DNA from: CBDVAK01 sp965371945
GTDB taxonomy: Bacteria > Pseudomonadota > Gammaproteobacteria > Competibacterales > JAHEDQ01
DNA: 11,175 nucleotides
Reading direction: 5' to 3'
Assembly: GCA_965371945.1 (NCBI GenBank)
Contig: CBDVAK010000100.1
Span: 1-11,175, forward strand
The notes under the pieces were generated by a model, which saw nothing but the letters and a program-made list of their open reading frames with translations, was not told the DNA's origin and ran no database searches. Below, in pieces: positions 1 through 7,139 of this stretch; position 1 is the stretch's first letter; each line of letters begins with the position of its first letter. Position numbers and translations under genes: made by a program.

Positions 1-162
1 CATCCGCGTCAAGGCGCGTGCGATAGAGGCCGAAAACCGGTGTGCCGTGGGTATAGTAAAGATATCGCAACCACCGGACATAGCCAATCGCGACAACGCT
101 TGCGCCCGGCGACTGCGAGGGCAAAACTACCACCAACTGCGAACGACGCGGCGGAGGCCGAA
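1..162. other. Upstream region of the DUF1451 gene, cut by the window edge
   Basis: No complete gene is visible here. Plus-strand frame 1 is open from base 1 straight into the DUF1451 gene, but the strong Shine-Dalgarno at 153-157 and family length favour a start at 163. TATAGT at 52-57 resembles a -10 box but has no convincing -35 partner 16-18 bp upstream. Bases 28-53 match 7364-7389 at 22 of 26 positions (see findings). In enterics and pseudomonads the YbeL gene lies beside leuS, so this may be part of a leuS/ybeL intergenic region, but no leuS sequence can be seen. Confidence 0.5.
153..157 (+). promoter_or_regulatory. Ribosome binding site of the DUF1451 gene
   Basis: GGAGG lies five bases before ATG 163. 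It is the reason for choosing that start over the longer open frame, which extends upstream to the window edge without an ATG before 163 and with only GTG at 40. Confidence 0.7.
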
Positions 163-705
163 ATGAACAAGACCGAACACAGTCACCTGATCGATGCCTA
201 CGACAAGATGATGGAAAGGGTCCGCGGCGCATTGGAGCATGCCGGCCACGAGGCCATTCCCACGCTACAGAGGGGGATCGAGAAAGCAGCCCACAAAGCA
301 GTGGAACTCGGCGAACTGAGCCGTGACGAGGCGGATCAGATAGGCCAATGGCTGCAACGCGATCTCGACGACGCCGGCTACTATCTGGCTTCCACCGGCA
401 AGGACCTCGGTCAATGGCTGCGTTTCGATATCGAACAGGTGGAGTCCAGACTACTGGAACTGTTTGCAAACGCCGCGGATCGTACCCGACTGGAGTTTCT
501 GGAATTCGAAAACCGGGTGGCGGCCGAATCTGAGTACCATACCGGGGAAATCACCGCTCCCGGCACACTGCTGTGTGACAACTGTGGCAAGAAGCTTCAC
601 TTTCATGCGACCGGTCACATCCCGCCCTGCCCGATCTGCCACCAGACCGTCTATCGTCGGGCGATCGACGACGACAACAACAACGCGCCGCCCGACCCGG
701 TGTAG
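163..705 (+). CDS. DUF1451 (YbeL-type) zinc ribbon-containing protein
   Basis: A 180-residue cytoplasmic protein, slightly longer than E. coli YbeL (about 160). Residues 1-125 are charged and predicted mostly helical, rich in E, R, D and L, with repeated GQWLQRD/GQWLRFD-like segments near 61-67 and 83-89. The C-terminal part carries a zinc ribbon with knuckles C138-x2-C141 and C156-x2-C159 (CDNC and CPIC). The tail is an acidic, Asn-rich stretch (about 169-174) that ends Pro-rich. There is no signal peptide or membrane segment. The family has no established biochemical function; RNA, DNA or protein binding is only a guess from the ribbon. It converges on lnt with an 18-bp gap between stop codons. 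The YbeL-like gene lies near the lnt/leuS region in other gammaproteobacteria, which supports the assignment. Confidence 0.85.
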   Translation: MNKTEHSHLIDAYDKMMERVRGALEHAGHEAIPTLQRGIEKAAHKAVELGELSRDEADQIGQWLQRDLDDAGYYLASTGKDLGQWLRFDIEQVESRLLELFANAADRTRLEFLEFENRVAAESEYHTGEITAPGTLLCDNCGKKLHFHATGHIPPCPICHQTVYRRAIDDDNNNAPPDPV

Positions 706-723
706 CCATCGCGGCCACCCGTG

Positions 724-2247
724 TCAGGCTGTGTCCGCTGGAGGCCGGAATCTGCTGTGCCGCGAGTATAACAATATCGCTGCCAGCAACATCATGAGGG
801 CGCCGGCCAGCACCGGCCACTGCCCCAACCGTGCATATGGAGTGCTGCCGGCCATCGGCTGCGCCAGAGCCACCAACACACCTGGCTCATCGCGGGACAG
901 GCGCGACAGAACACGACCCTGATGATCGATTGCGGCAGTGATACCATCGTTGGTGGCACGCAGCAGCGGGCGGGCGGCTTCGCGAGCCCGCACGCGGGCC
1001 ATCTGCAGGTGCTGGTGTGGCGCCAGTGAGTCACCGAACCAGGCGTCGTTACTGACGTTGAGCAGTAAACCCGCAGCCGGCAGGGAACGGCGGATCTGCT
1101 CTCCGAAAATGATCTCGTAGCAGATCGAAACACCAAACAGCACCCCCGCCACCTCAAGCGTGCCGTGTGCGGTCGACCCGGGACTGAAGTCCGCCATCGG
1201 AATCTGTACATAGTCCTCGAAGAACTCCAACCAGCTTCGCAGCGGCAGATACTCCCCGAATGGCACCAGATGACGCTTGCTGTAGACCTCGTTGACGGCT
1301 CCGAAGCGCACCAGACTATTGAAGAATCTGCGCTCCGAATCCCGTGTCGGTACGCCGGCAACCAGCTCTGTGCCGCGCTTGTCCAGCTCCACAACCATGG
1401 CGTCGGTAAATACCTGCATCTCATCCAGAAGCCCGGGCAGCGCGGTTTCCGGCCACACCACGACATCGACCGGCGGGGTGGACAAGGTCAGGTCCCGGTA
1501 GCGGTTCAGCGTCTCGCGCTGCCACCGCGGCTGCCACTTCAATGCCTGCGGGATGTTGCCCTGAACCAGAGCCACCGACACCGGCCCGCCATCCGGGCGT
1601 ACCCAGTCGACCCTGGCCAGCAGCAGGCCGCCCGCGAACACCGACGCCAGGGTGACCAGGCCGAGCAACCGCCGCCGGGTATCGCCGGAGACGATGACCA
1701 ACAACGCGCCAGCCACCAGGACGGTGAACAATCCAACGCCAAGCACACCGACGACCGGCAGCCAGCCAGCCAGTGCACTGTCGCTTTGCGAATAGCCTGT
1801 CGACAACCACGGAAAACCGCTCAACAGACGCTCACGCAGCCATTCCGACAGTGTCCATAGTGCTGGAAACAACAGCAACGCACCGACTGCGGTATCGTGC
1901 CGGCCCCAGCGGGAGCTGAAATAACACACCAGCGCGGGATAGAGCGCCAGGTAGATCACCAGCAGAGCCGTCGCCAGGGCTGCAAAGATCGGCGCGGCAT
2001 TGCCAAAATCGTGGAGGCTCAGATAGATCCAGTAGACGCCGGCGCCGAACTGACCCTGCCCAAACAACCAGCCACGCAGAAAAGCACGTCGGGGCGACAC
2101 CCGCAGGCACACCAGCAACAACAGCGCAGGGGCCAGAAAAGCCACCGGGTACCATCCGAAAGGAGCGAATGCCAGGGGCATCAGCAGGCCGGCGGCCAGA
2201 GCCAGCAGTTCGCCCGCGAAATCGTCCAGCGCGGTTACCGATGGCAC
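724..2247 (-). CDS. lnt: Apolipoprotein N-acyltransferase
   Basis: An inner-membrane enzyme that transfers an acyl chain from phospholipid to the N-terminal cysteine of diacylglyceryl lipoproteins, the last step of lipoprotein maturation before Lol sorting. The protein has 507 residues (E. coli about 512). An N-terminal multi-helix membrane region spans about 12-212, with LAFAPFG at 25-31 matching the E. coli LAFSPY segment. A nitrilase-like periplasmic domain spans about 222-465, and a last membrane helix about 475-494. The nitrilase triad is visible as E267 (VWPETALP), K324 (YSKRHLVPFGEYLP) and C376 (GVSICYE); the additional conserved Glu is E332. The start is GTG at 2247, 5 bp after the corC stop, with a weak GAGG overlapping it. 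The next in-frame Met (residue 23) would cut into the first helix, and no ATG is seen just upstream. It is the last gene of the miaB operon. Confidence 0.96.
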   Translation of the reverse strand: MPSVTALDDFAGELLALAAGLLMPLAFAPFGWYPVAFLAPALLLLVCLRVSPRRAFLRGWLFGQGQFGAGVYWIYLSLHDFGNAAPIFAALATALLVIYLALYPALVCYFSSRWGRHDTAVGALLLFPALWTLSEWLRERLLSGFPWLSTGYSQSDSALAGWLPVVGVLGVGLFTVLVAGALLVIVSGDTRRRLLGLVTLASVFAGGLLLARVDWVRPDGGPVSVALVQGNIPQALKWQPRWQRETLNRYRDLTLSTPPVDVVVWPETALPGLLDEMQVFTDAMVVELDKRGTELVAGVPTRDSERRFFNSLVRFGAVNEVYSKRHLVPFGEYLPLRSWLEFFEDYVQIPMADFSPGSTAHGTLEVAGVLFGVSICYEIIFGEQIRRSLPAAGLLLNVSNDAWFGDSLAPHQHLQMARVRAREAARPLLRATNDGITAAIDHQGRVLSRLSRDEPGVLVALAQPMAGSTPYARLGQWPVLAGALMMLLAAILLYSRHSRFRPPADTA

Positions 2248-2252
2248 CTCGA

Positions 2253-3116
2253 TCAGTCGCTGCTGACCGGTGCCGGCCGAGGCTCCAGTCGCAACAGGTG
2301 AATACGTCGATCATCGGCACGCAATACGGTGAACGGGTAGCCCGCCACGTCAACCTGCTCTCCACGCGAGGGCAGGCGTCCAAGCTCATGCATGACCAGA
2401 CCACCGATGGTGTCGAATTCGTCGTCGCTGAATTCAGCCTTGAAGTAGTCGTTGAACTCGTCGATCGGGGTCAGCGCCTGAACCAGGAAGCTGCCATCCG
2501 GCTGGGTATGAATCGGGTCGTCATCAGCGACATCGTATTCGTCGTCGATCTCGCCCACGATCTGCTCGAGTACATCTTCGATGGTGACCATCCCGGCCAC
2601 CCCGCCGTACTCGTCGACCACGATGGCTATGTGCAGACGGCTGATACGAAACTCCCGCAGCAACACGTTGAGGCGCTTGCTTTCGGGTATGAACCTGGCT
2701 GGACGCAGGTAGTCCGAGAGCTTCAGCGGTTCACCGCTGCCGCTGGCATAGAAACGCAGCAGGTCCTTGGCTAGCAGTATGCCCAGCACCTGATCGTGGT
2801 TTTCGTCCACCACCGGCAACCGCGAGTGGCCCGACTCGATGACTTCCGCAAGGATACGATCGAGTTGCCAGTCCTGTTCGATCACCACCATCCGGGCACG
2901 CGGAATCATGATGTCGCGCACTTGCATTTCCGAAGCCTGCAAAACGCCTTCGATCATCCCCAGTGCCTCGACATCCAGCAGATCACGACACTGGGCATCG
3001 TGTAGCAGCTCCAGCAACGCCTGCTGATCCTTTGGTTCACCGCAGATGGCCTGGCCGAGTCTCTCCAGCCAGGAGCGCTGGCCGGAACCGCTGCTGCCGT
3101 CCGACTGCTCAACCAT
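2253..3116 (-). CDS. corC: CorC/YbeX CBS-domain protein
   Basis: A 287-residue soluble protein (E. coli CorC about 292). It has two CBS motifs at about 66-128 and 133-190, typified by VRDIMIPRARM, SRLPVVDEN and IAIVVDEYGGVAGMVTIEDVLEQIVGEI. A CorC_HlyC (transporter-associated) domain follows at about 205-278. It lacks the DUF21 membrane domain found in larger relatives. The family was named for effects on CorA-dependent Mg2+/Co2+ efflux. CBS pairs commonly bind adenine nucleotides, and YbeX has been linked to ribosome maturation through the conserved ybeZ-ybeY-ybeX cluster. The ATG at 3116 lies within the end of ybeY (8-nt overlap), implying coupled translation. Identity is firm; molecular role is less so. 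Confidence 0.94.
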   Translation of the reverse strand: MVEQSDGSSGSGQRSWLERLGQAICGEPKDQQALLELLHDAQCRDLLDVEALGMIEGVLQASEMQVRDIMIPRARMVVIEQDWQLDRILAEVIESGHSRLPVVDENHDQVLGILLAKDLLRFYASGSGEPLKLSDYLRPARFIPESKRLNVLLREFRISRLHIAIVVDEYGGVAGMVTIEDVLEQIVGEIDDEYDVADDDPIHTQPDGSFLVQALTPIDEFNDYFKAEFSDDEFDTIGGLVMHELGRLPSRGEQVDVAGYPFTVLRADDRRIHLLRLEPRPAPVSSD

Positions 3117-3591
3117 GACACTGACCCCGCGGCTGGTAGGGATCGGCGTAGTGCAGGTGACCCATGATCCTGGTTTCCAATGCTTCCATCACTTCGGCCT
3201 CATCGGGCTGCTGGTGGTCGTGACCCAGCAGATGCAGAACGCCGTGCACTGCCATGTGCGCGAAGTGTGCTTCGGCCGACTTGCCCTGCTGTCCGGCCTC
3301 CCGAATCACGACCGGCGCGCAGATCAGCAGATCACCCAGTGGATTGCCGAGCGCGGTGGCAGGAACTCCCGGCGGCAGTCCGAGCGGAAATGACAGCACA
3401 TTGGTGGCGTGATCCACACCCCGAAACAACAGGTTTGATTCACGACTCTCGTCTTCATCCACTACCCGAATGGCCAGGTCGGCGTGCTCGACATGGCCAT
3501 TCAACGCGCCTTTGACCCAGCCCAGGAACGCGATACGCCCCGGTACTTCCAGGGCGCATGAACGGTTGTCGAAGTGAACCTGGACGCTCAA
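3109..3591 (-). CDS. ybeY: Endoribonuclease YbeY
   Basis: A single-strand-specific metallo-endoribonuclease needed for 16S rRNA 3'-end maturation and 70S ribosome quality control. The protein has 160 residues, about the usual length. The zinc-binding signature HGVLHLLGHDH is at 116-126 with ligands H116, H120 and H126, matching the E. coli HGTLHLQGYDH motif. Other family blocks are HATNVLSFP (61-69) and GDLLIC (86-91). The start is TTG at 3589-3591, overlapping the phoH stop as TTGA. An in-frame TGA four codons upstream and the lack of a useful internal ATG leave TTG as the only sensible start. No clear Shine-Dalgarno is present, so initiation probably depends on ribosomes ending phoH. YbeY is known to interact functionally with YbeZ (phoH) and Era. 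Confidence 0.95.
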   Translation of the reverse strand: MSVQVHFDNRSCALEVPGRIAFLGWVKGALNGHVEHADLAIRVVDEDESRESNLLFRGVDHATNVLSFPLGLPPGVPATALGNPLGDLLICAPVVIREAGQQGKSAEAHFAHMAVHGVLHLLGHDHQQPDEAEVMEALETRIMGHLHYADPYQPRGQCHG

Positions 3592-4577
3592 GCGGGGCTC
3601 TCACTGCCAGGGTTCTCGATACGCTCGTAGGCCGCTACGATGCGTTGCACCAAGGGATGACGGACCACATCCTGGGCCAGAAAATAAGTGAAGCTGATCC
3701 CTTCGACGCCCTTGAGCACCTCGATCGCGTGTCTGAGCCCTGGTTGCTGGCCTCGAGGCAGATCGACCTGGGTGATATCCCCCGTCACCACCGCGACGGA
3801 GCCGAATCCGATTCGGGTCAGGAACATCTTCATCTGTTCCATCGATGTGTTTTGAGCCTCGTCGAGGATGATGAATGACTCGTTGAGCGTGCGACCACGC
3901 ATAAAGGCCAGTGGCGCCACCTCGATGACATTACGCTCCAACAACCTGGCGACCCGCTCAAATCCCATCAACTCGTACAGCGCGTCGTACAGCGGTCGCA
4001 GATAGGGATCCACCTTCTGCACCATGTCGCCCGGCAGAAAACCAAGACGTTCGCCAGCCTCGACCGCGGGCCGCACCAGCAGAATCCGGCGTACCTTTTC
4101 GCGCTCCAACGCATCGACCGCACAAGCAACCGCCAGATAGGTCTTGCCGGTTCCGGCGGGGCCGACGCCGAAATTGATGTCATGATTGACGATCCGGCGT
4201 AGATAGCGGCACTGATTGGCGCCCCGACCGCGCACCAGACCCCGGCGACCGCGGATGACGACCTCGTCCGCTTCTCCGATCGTGGTGACCGTGCCCGTCA
4301 CCCCACCGACTGACTGCAACTGCAGATGTACGGCAGCAGGAGTCAGCACGGCCTCCAATGTGCTCTGGTACAGGGTTTCCAGCAGCGCTTCCGCCTGGCT
4401 GCTGCCCTGCGGGTCACCACTGATTCGGAATCGGTGGCCACGATTGCTGATTTCCACCGCCAGACGCTGTTCGATCAGCCTCAGGTGCTCGTCGAACTGC
4501 CCGCAGAGATTGGCCAGGCGCTGATTGTCGGCAGGTTCCAGTATCAGGATGCGGGACGCTTCGGCCTTGACGCTCAA
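3588..4577 (-). CDS. ybeZ: PhoH-family ATPase (YbeZ)
   Basis: A P-loop nucleotide hydrolase of the PhoH/YbeZ type, a superfamily 1 helicase-like ATPase domain thought to act on RNA with YbeY. The protein has 329 residues (E. coli YbeZ about 346). The N-terminal region (about 10-75, starting ILEPADNQRLANLCGQFDE) aligns closely with YbeZ. Walker A is GPAGTGKT at 139-146, Walker B is FIILDEAQN at 235-243, and a further conserved block is VVTGDITQVDLP (263-274). LVRPAVEAGERLGFLPGD and KVDPYLRPLYDAL are family hallmarks. The start is TTG at 4575-4577, overlapping the miaB stop as TTGA. No ATG is seen upstream nearby, and the first internal Met is past Walker A, so TTG is well supported. The shorter C-terminus lacks the charged tail of the enteric protein. 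Confidence 0.95.
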   Translation of the reverse strand: MSVKAEASRILILEPADNQRLANLCGQFDEHLRLIEQRLAVEISNRGHRFRISGDPQGSSQAEALLETLYQSTLEAVLTPAAVHLQLQSVGGVTGTVTTIGEADEVVIRGRRGLVRGRGANQCRYLRRIVNHDINFGVGPAGTGKTYLAVACAVDALEREKVRRILLVRPAVEAGERLGFLPGDMVQKVDPYLRPLYDALYELMGFERVARLLERNVIEVAPLAFMRGRTLNESFIILDEAQNTSMEQMKMFLTRIGFGSVAVVTGDITQVDLPRGQQPGLRHAIEVLKGVEGISFTYFLAQDVVRHPLVQRIVAAYERIENPGSESPA

Positions 4578-5944
4578 GCTGATCTCTGCCGCGTGCTGCC
4601 GCCGGCACCAGCCGTCGCGCTCTCCAGCAACCGTCCACGCAGGGAATTGGGCATGGCCTGTTCGATCTCGAGGTCCACGAACTCGCCGATCAGATGCCCA
4701 CCGCCAGGAAAATTTACCACCCGGTTGTTTTCGGTGCGGCCAGCCATCTCACCCGAATTGCGACGAGACGGACGCTCGACCAGGACCCGCTGCACACTGC
4801 CTACCATCGATTCCGAGATCGCCGCCGCCATCCCGGTGATGCGCGCCTGCAGACGTTGCAGCCTTTGCTTCTTGACCGACTGGGGGACACCGTCCGCGAG
4901 TTCAGCCGCGGGTGTCCCCGGGCGCGCGCTGTAGACAAACGAAAAACTGTGGTCGAATCCAAGGTCCTCGATCAACCCCATGGTCTGCTCGAACTCGGCA
5001 TCGGTCTCGGCTGGAAATCCGATGATGAAGTCAGACGAGATCGAAATGCCCGGGCGAGCCTGGCGCAGACGCCTGATCCGTGACTTGTACTCCAGCACCG
5101 TATGGCCGCGCTTCATCGCCGCCAGCACACGGTCAGAGCCCGACTGCACCGGCAGGTGCACGTGACTCACCAGCTCCGGGACTTCTGCAAACGCCTCAAT
5201 CAGGCTGTCGGAAAATTCAACCGGATGAGAGGTTGTAAAACGAATCCGGTCGATCCCGTCGACCGCCGCCACGTAGTGGATCAACAGCGCCAGATCGGCA
5301 CTGTCCCCGTCCTCGATCAACCCCCGATAGGCGTTCACATTCTGCCCCAGCAGATTGATTTCCCGCACCCCCTGTGCAGCCAGCCCCACCACTTCGACAA
5401 TGACATCGTCGAGCGGTCTGCTGACTTCCTCTCCCCGTGTGTAGGGCACCACGCAGAAACTGCAGTACTTGCTGCAACCTTCCATCACCGACACATAGGC
5501 GCTCGGACCATCCGCACGGGGCGCCGGCAGGCAATCGAACTTCTCGATCTCGGGAAAACTGACATCGGTCACTGGCGTTCCCGTGGAGCGCGCGCGCTCG
5601 ATCATGGCGGGAAGCCGGTGCAGGGTTTGTGGACCAAACACCACGTCCACGTAGGGTGCCCGCTCGCGAATAGCATCACCCTCCTGACTGGCGACACAAC
5701 CACCGACACCGATGAGCAGACCGGGACGGGCCTGCTTGCGTTCCTTCCAGCGTCCCAGCTCGGAGAATACTTTTTCCTGCGCCTTTTCCCTGATCGAACA
5801 GGTGTTGAGCAACAGGACATCCGCGGATTCCGGGTCGCTGGTTAGTTCCAGCCCCTGGGATTCACGTAGCACATCCGCCATCCGCGACGAGTCGTACTCG
5901 TTCATCTGACAGCCGTAGGTCTTGATATATAGTTTCTTGCCCAT
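4574..5944 (-). CDS. miaB: tRNA-2-methylthio-N6-dimethylallyladenosine synthase
   Basis: A radical-SAM methylthiotransferase that converts i6A37 to ms2i6A37 in tRNAs reading UNN codons. The chosen protein has 456 residues. The N-terminal UPF0004 domain holds the auxiliary [4Fe-4S] ligands C12, C49 and C83. The radical-SAM domain has C157-x3-C161-x2-C164 (GCSKYCSFCVVPYTRGEE). A TRAM domain lies at about 385-440 (VERPSRRNSGEMAGRTENNR, then FVDLEIEQ). I chose ATG 5944 because MGKKLYIKTYGCQMNEYDSS matches the N-terminus of E. coli MiaB. An upstream TTG at 5983 would add 13 residues with no family support and would cover the candidate -10 box. No strong Shine-Dalgarno precedes the ATG. A GTG two codons upstream is a possible alternative. 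It is the first gene of the operon. Confidence 0.96.
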   Translation of the reverse strand: MGKKLYIKTYGCQMNEYDSSRMADVLRESQGLELTSDPESADVLLLNTCSIREKAQEKVFSELGRWKERKQARPGLLIGVGGCVASQEGDAIRERAPYVDVVFGPQTLHRLPAMIERARSTGTPVTDVSFPEIEKFDCLPAPRADGPSAYVSVMEGCSKYCSFCVVPYTRGEEVSRPLDDVIVEVVGLAAQGVREINLLGQNVNAYRGLIEDGDSADLALLIHYVAAVDGIDRIRFTTSHPVEFSDSLIEAFAEVPELVSHVHLPVQSGSDRVLAAMKRGHTVLEYKSRIRRLRQARPGISISSDFIIGFPAETDAEFEQTMGLIEDLGFDHSFSFVYSARPGTPAAELADGVPQSVKKQRLQRLQARITGMAAAISESMVGSVQRVLVERPSRRNSGEMAGRTENNRVVNFPGGGHLIGEFVDLEIEQAMPNSLRGRLLESATAGAGGSTRQRSA

Positions 5945-6128
5945 GATCACTAGGTATTCGGGGAAACTCGCTATTATGCCCAAGCGTGAACCGTGACACT
6001 ACTCTCTCCGGTGCCGGTCTGCGAAAACCACTGGCACATCTCTTATTGACAAGCCTGGCTGGCTGTGAAGACTCAGGCTCCCACAATACCCGCAACGCAT
6101 TCGCGGCCGCCACAGCGAGAGGATCGCC
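5945..6128. promoter_or_regulatory. Divergent intergenic region, miaB / ProX-like gene
   Basis: This 184-bp region separates two divergent genes and should hold both promoters. For the plus strand there is a perfect -35 hexamer TTGACA at 6046-6051, but the -10 at 16 bp spacing (AAGACT, 6068-6073) matches the consensus at only 3 of 6. GAGAGGA at 6117-6123, five bases before ATG 6129, is a good ribosome binding site. No ORF in it looks real. Confidence 0.4.
5973..5999 (-). promoter_or_regulatory. Candidate promoter of the miaB operon
   Basis: On the minus strand CATAAT (5973-5978) matches the sigma-70 -10 consensus at 5 of 6 positions and would place transcription start roughly 20 bases before ATG 5944. 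The best -35 candidate is GTGTCA (5994-5999), 4 of 6 matches but with a short 15-bp spacer. This is a motif match only. Confidence 0.35.
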
Positions 6129-7139
6129 ATGAACCGAAAGTCTTTCCCCGTCATCATGCTACTGCTCTTGAGTGGTTTTGTTCCCCTGCAGGCGGCCCTG
6201 GGCGGTGAATGCGAGCTCGACCGGCCCGTGGTCTTCGCGGGGCTGGATTGGGGCAGCAACAAACTCCACGTCGCACTTGCCGGCCGCATCATCCGCGATG
6301 GCTACGGTTGCGAGGTCAGCAGCAAACCCGGAACCACCATCGAGCTGCAGAAAGAGATGCTGGCCGGCAATATCGATGTAATGATGGAAGTCTGGGGCAG
6401 CAGCCTGGGCGGGGCCTGGTCCGAGGCGATCGAGATGGGTGAGGTGGTCGATGCCGGCGTCAACTTCCCCGACTCCCGACAGGGCTGGTACGTCCCCAGG
6501 TATCTGGTCGAAGGTCCGGACGCACCGGCACCCGGCCTCAAGAGCGTAACCGATCTGCCACGTTACAAACAGCTGTTCGCGGACCCGGACAAACCCGGCA
6601 AGGGACGCTTCTACAACTGCGTCAAAGGCTGGCTGTGCGAGGATATCAACAACAGAAAGCTTAAAGCCTACGGTCTGGACGATGATTTCAACAGTATCAC
6701 TGCGCGCAGCAGCGCCTCGCTGGCGGCCGCCATCGTTCGCGCCAGCAGGCTCAAGAAGCCGGTGCTGGCGTATTATTGGGAACCAACCTGGATGGTTGGC
6801 GCTTATGACCTGGTGATGCTTGAGGAGCCAGCCTACAACAAGGCGGTGTGGAAGGACCTCAACGAGAATTCCAGTCCACGCCAGGCAGTGGCCTATCCCA
6901 CCGTGCAAATACGCAAGGCGATCGGTGGTCGCTTCAAGCGCGAAGCACCGAAGCTGGCTCGCTTCCTGAGTCGCTACCACACCAGTTCGCGAGGAATCAG
7001 CAAGGCCCTGGCCTTCGCCCAGGAGGTCGAGGGTGCGACACCAGAAGATACCGTCGATTTTTTTCTCCGCGAGCGTGAGTCGGTCTGGAGCAAGTGGGTG
7101 CCGGAGGACGTAGTCAGGAAGATCAAGGCGAAACTCTGA
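6129..7139 (+). CDS. ProX/OpuAC-type ABC transporter substrate-binding protein (orphan)
   Basis: A 336-residue periplasmic binding protein, probably for glycine betaine, proline betaine, choline or a similar quaternary amine. A Sec signal peptide is clear: MNRK, then a hydrophobic core VIMLLLLSGFVPL, with cleavage likely after QA or ALG (about 22-25). The OpuAC-like body shows YGCEVSSKPGTT (59-70), ML-AGNIDVMMEVWGSS (77-92), QGWYVPRYLVEG (118-129) and AYYWEPTWMVG (214-224). The tryptophans and tyrosines here (W89, W120, Y215, Y216, W217, W221) could form the aromatic cage used by this family, although exact ligand residues cannot be assigned by eye. Four cysteines remain after the signal peptide (C28, C61, C164, C170), enough for two disulfides. 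No permease or ATPase gene lies next to it, so it must use a distant transporter or act as a solute receptor. Substrate is inferred from family only. Confidence 0.85.
   Translation: MNRKSFPVIMLLLLSGFVPLQAALGGECELDRPVVFAGLDWGSNKLHVALAGRIIRDGYGCEVSSKPGTTIELQKEMLAGNIDVMMEVWGSSLGGAWSEAIEMGEVVDAGVNFPDSRQGWYVPRYLVEGPDAPAPGLKSVTDLPRYKQLFADPDKPGKGRFYNCVKGWLCEDINNRKLKAYGLDDDFNSITARSSASLAAAIVRASRLKKPVLAYYWEPTWMVGAYDLVMLEEPAYNKAVWKDLNENSSPRQAVAYPTVQIRKAIGGRFKREAPKLARFLSRYHTSSRGISKALAFAQEVEGATPEDTVDFFLRERESVWSKWVPEDVVRKIKAKL

Noticed and set aside
699..719. Possible bidirectional terminator between the convergent DUF1451 and lnt genes: stem GGTG-(ta)-GCC / GGC-CACC
   Set aside because: The stem is short, has a 2-nt bulge and no T-run on either strand, so it is too weak to annotate.
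1165..1860. A 231-codon plus-strand open frame opposite lnt
   Set aside because: The catalytic residues and membrane helices of Lnt are encoded on the minus strand. The antisense product is low-complexity (Gln/Arg-rich) and has no domain.
6032..6051. Sigma-54-like TGGCAC upstream of the ProX-like gene
   Set aside because: The -24 element is present but the -12 position reads TTAT rather than TTGC, so the essential GC is missing.
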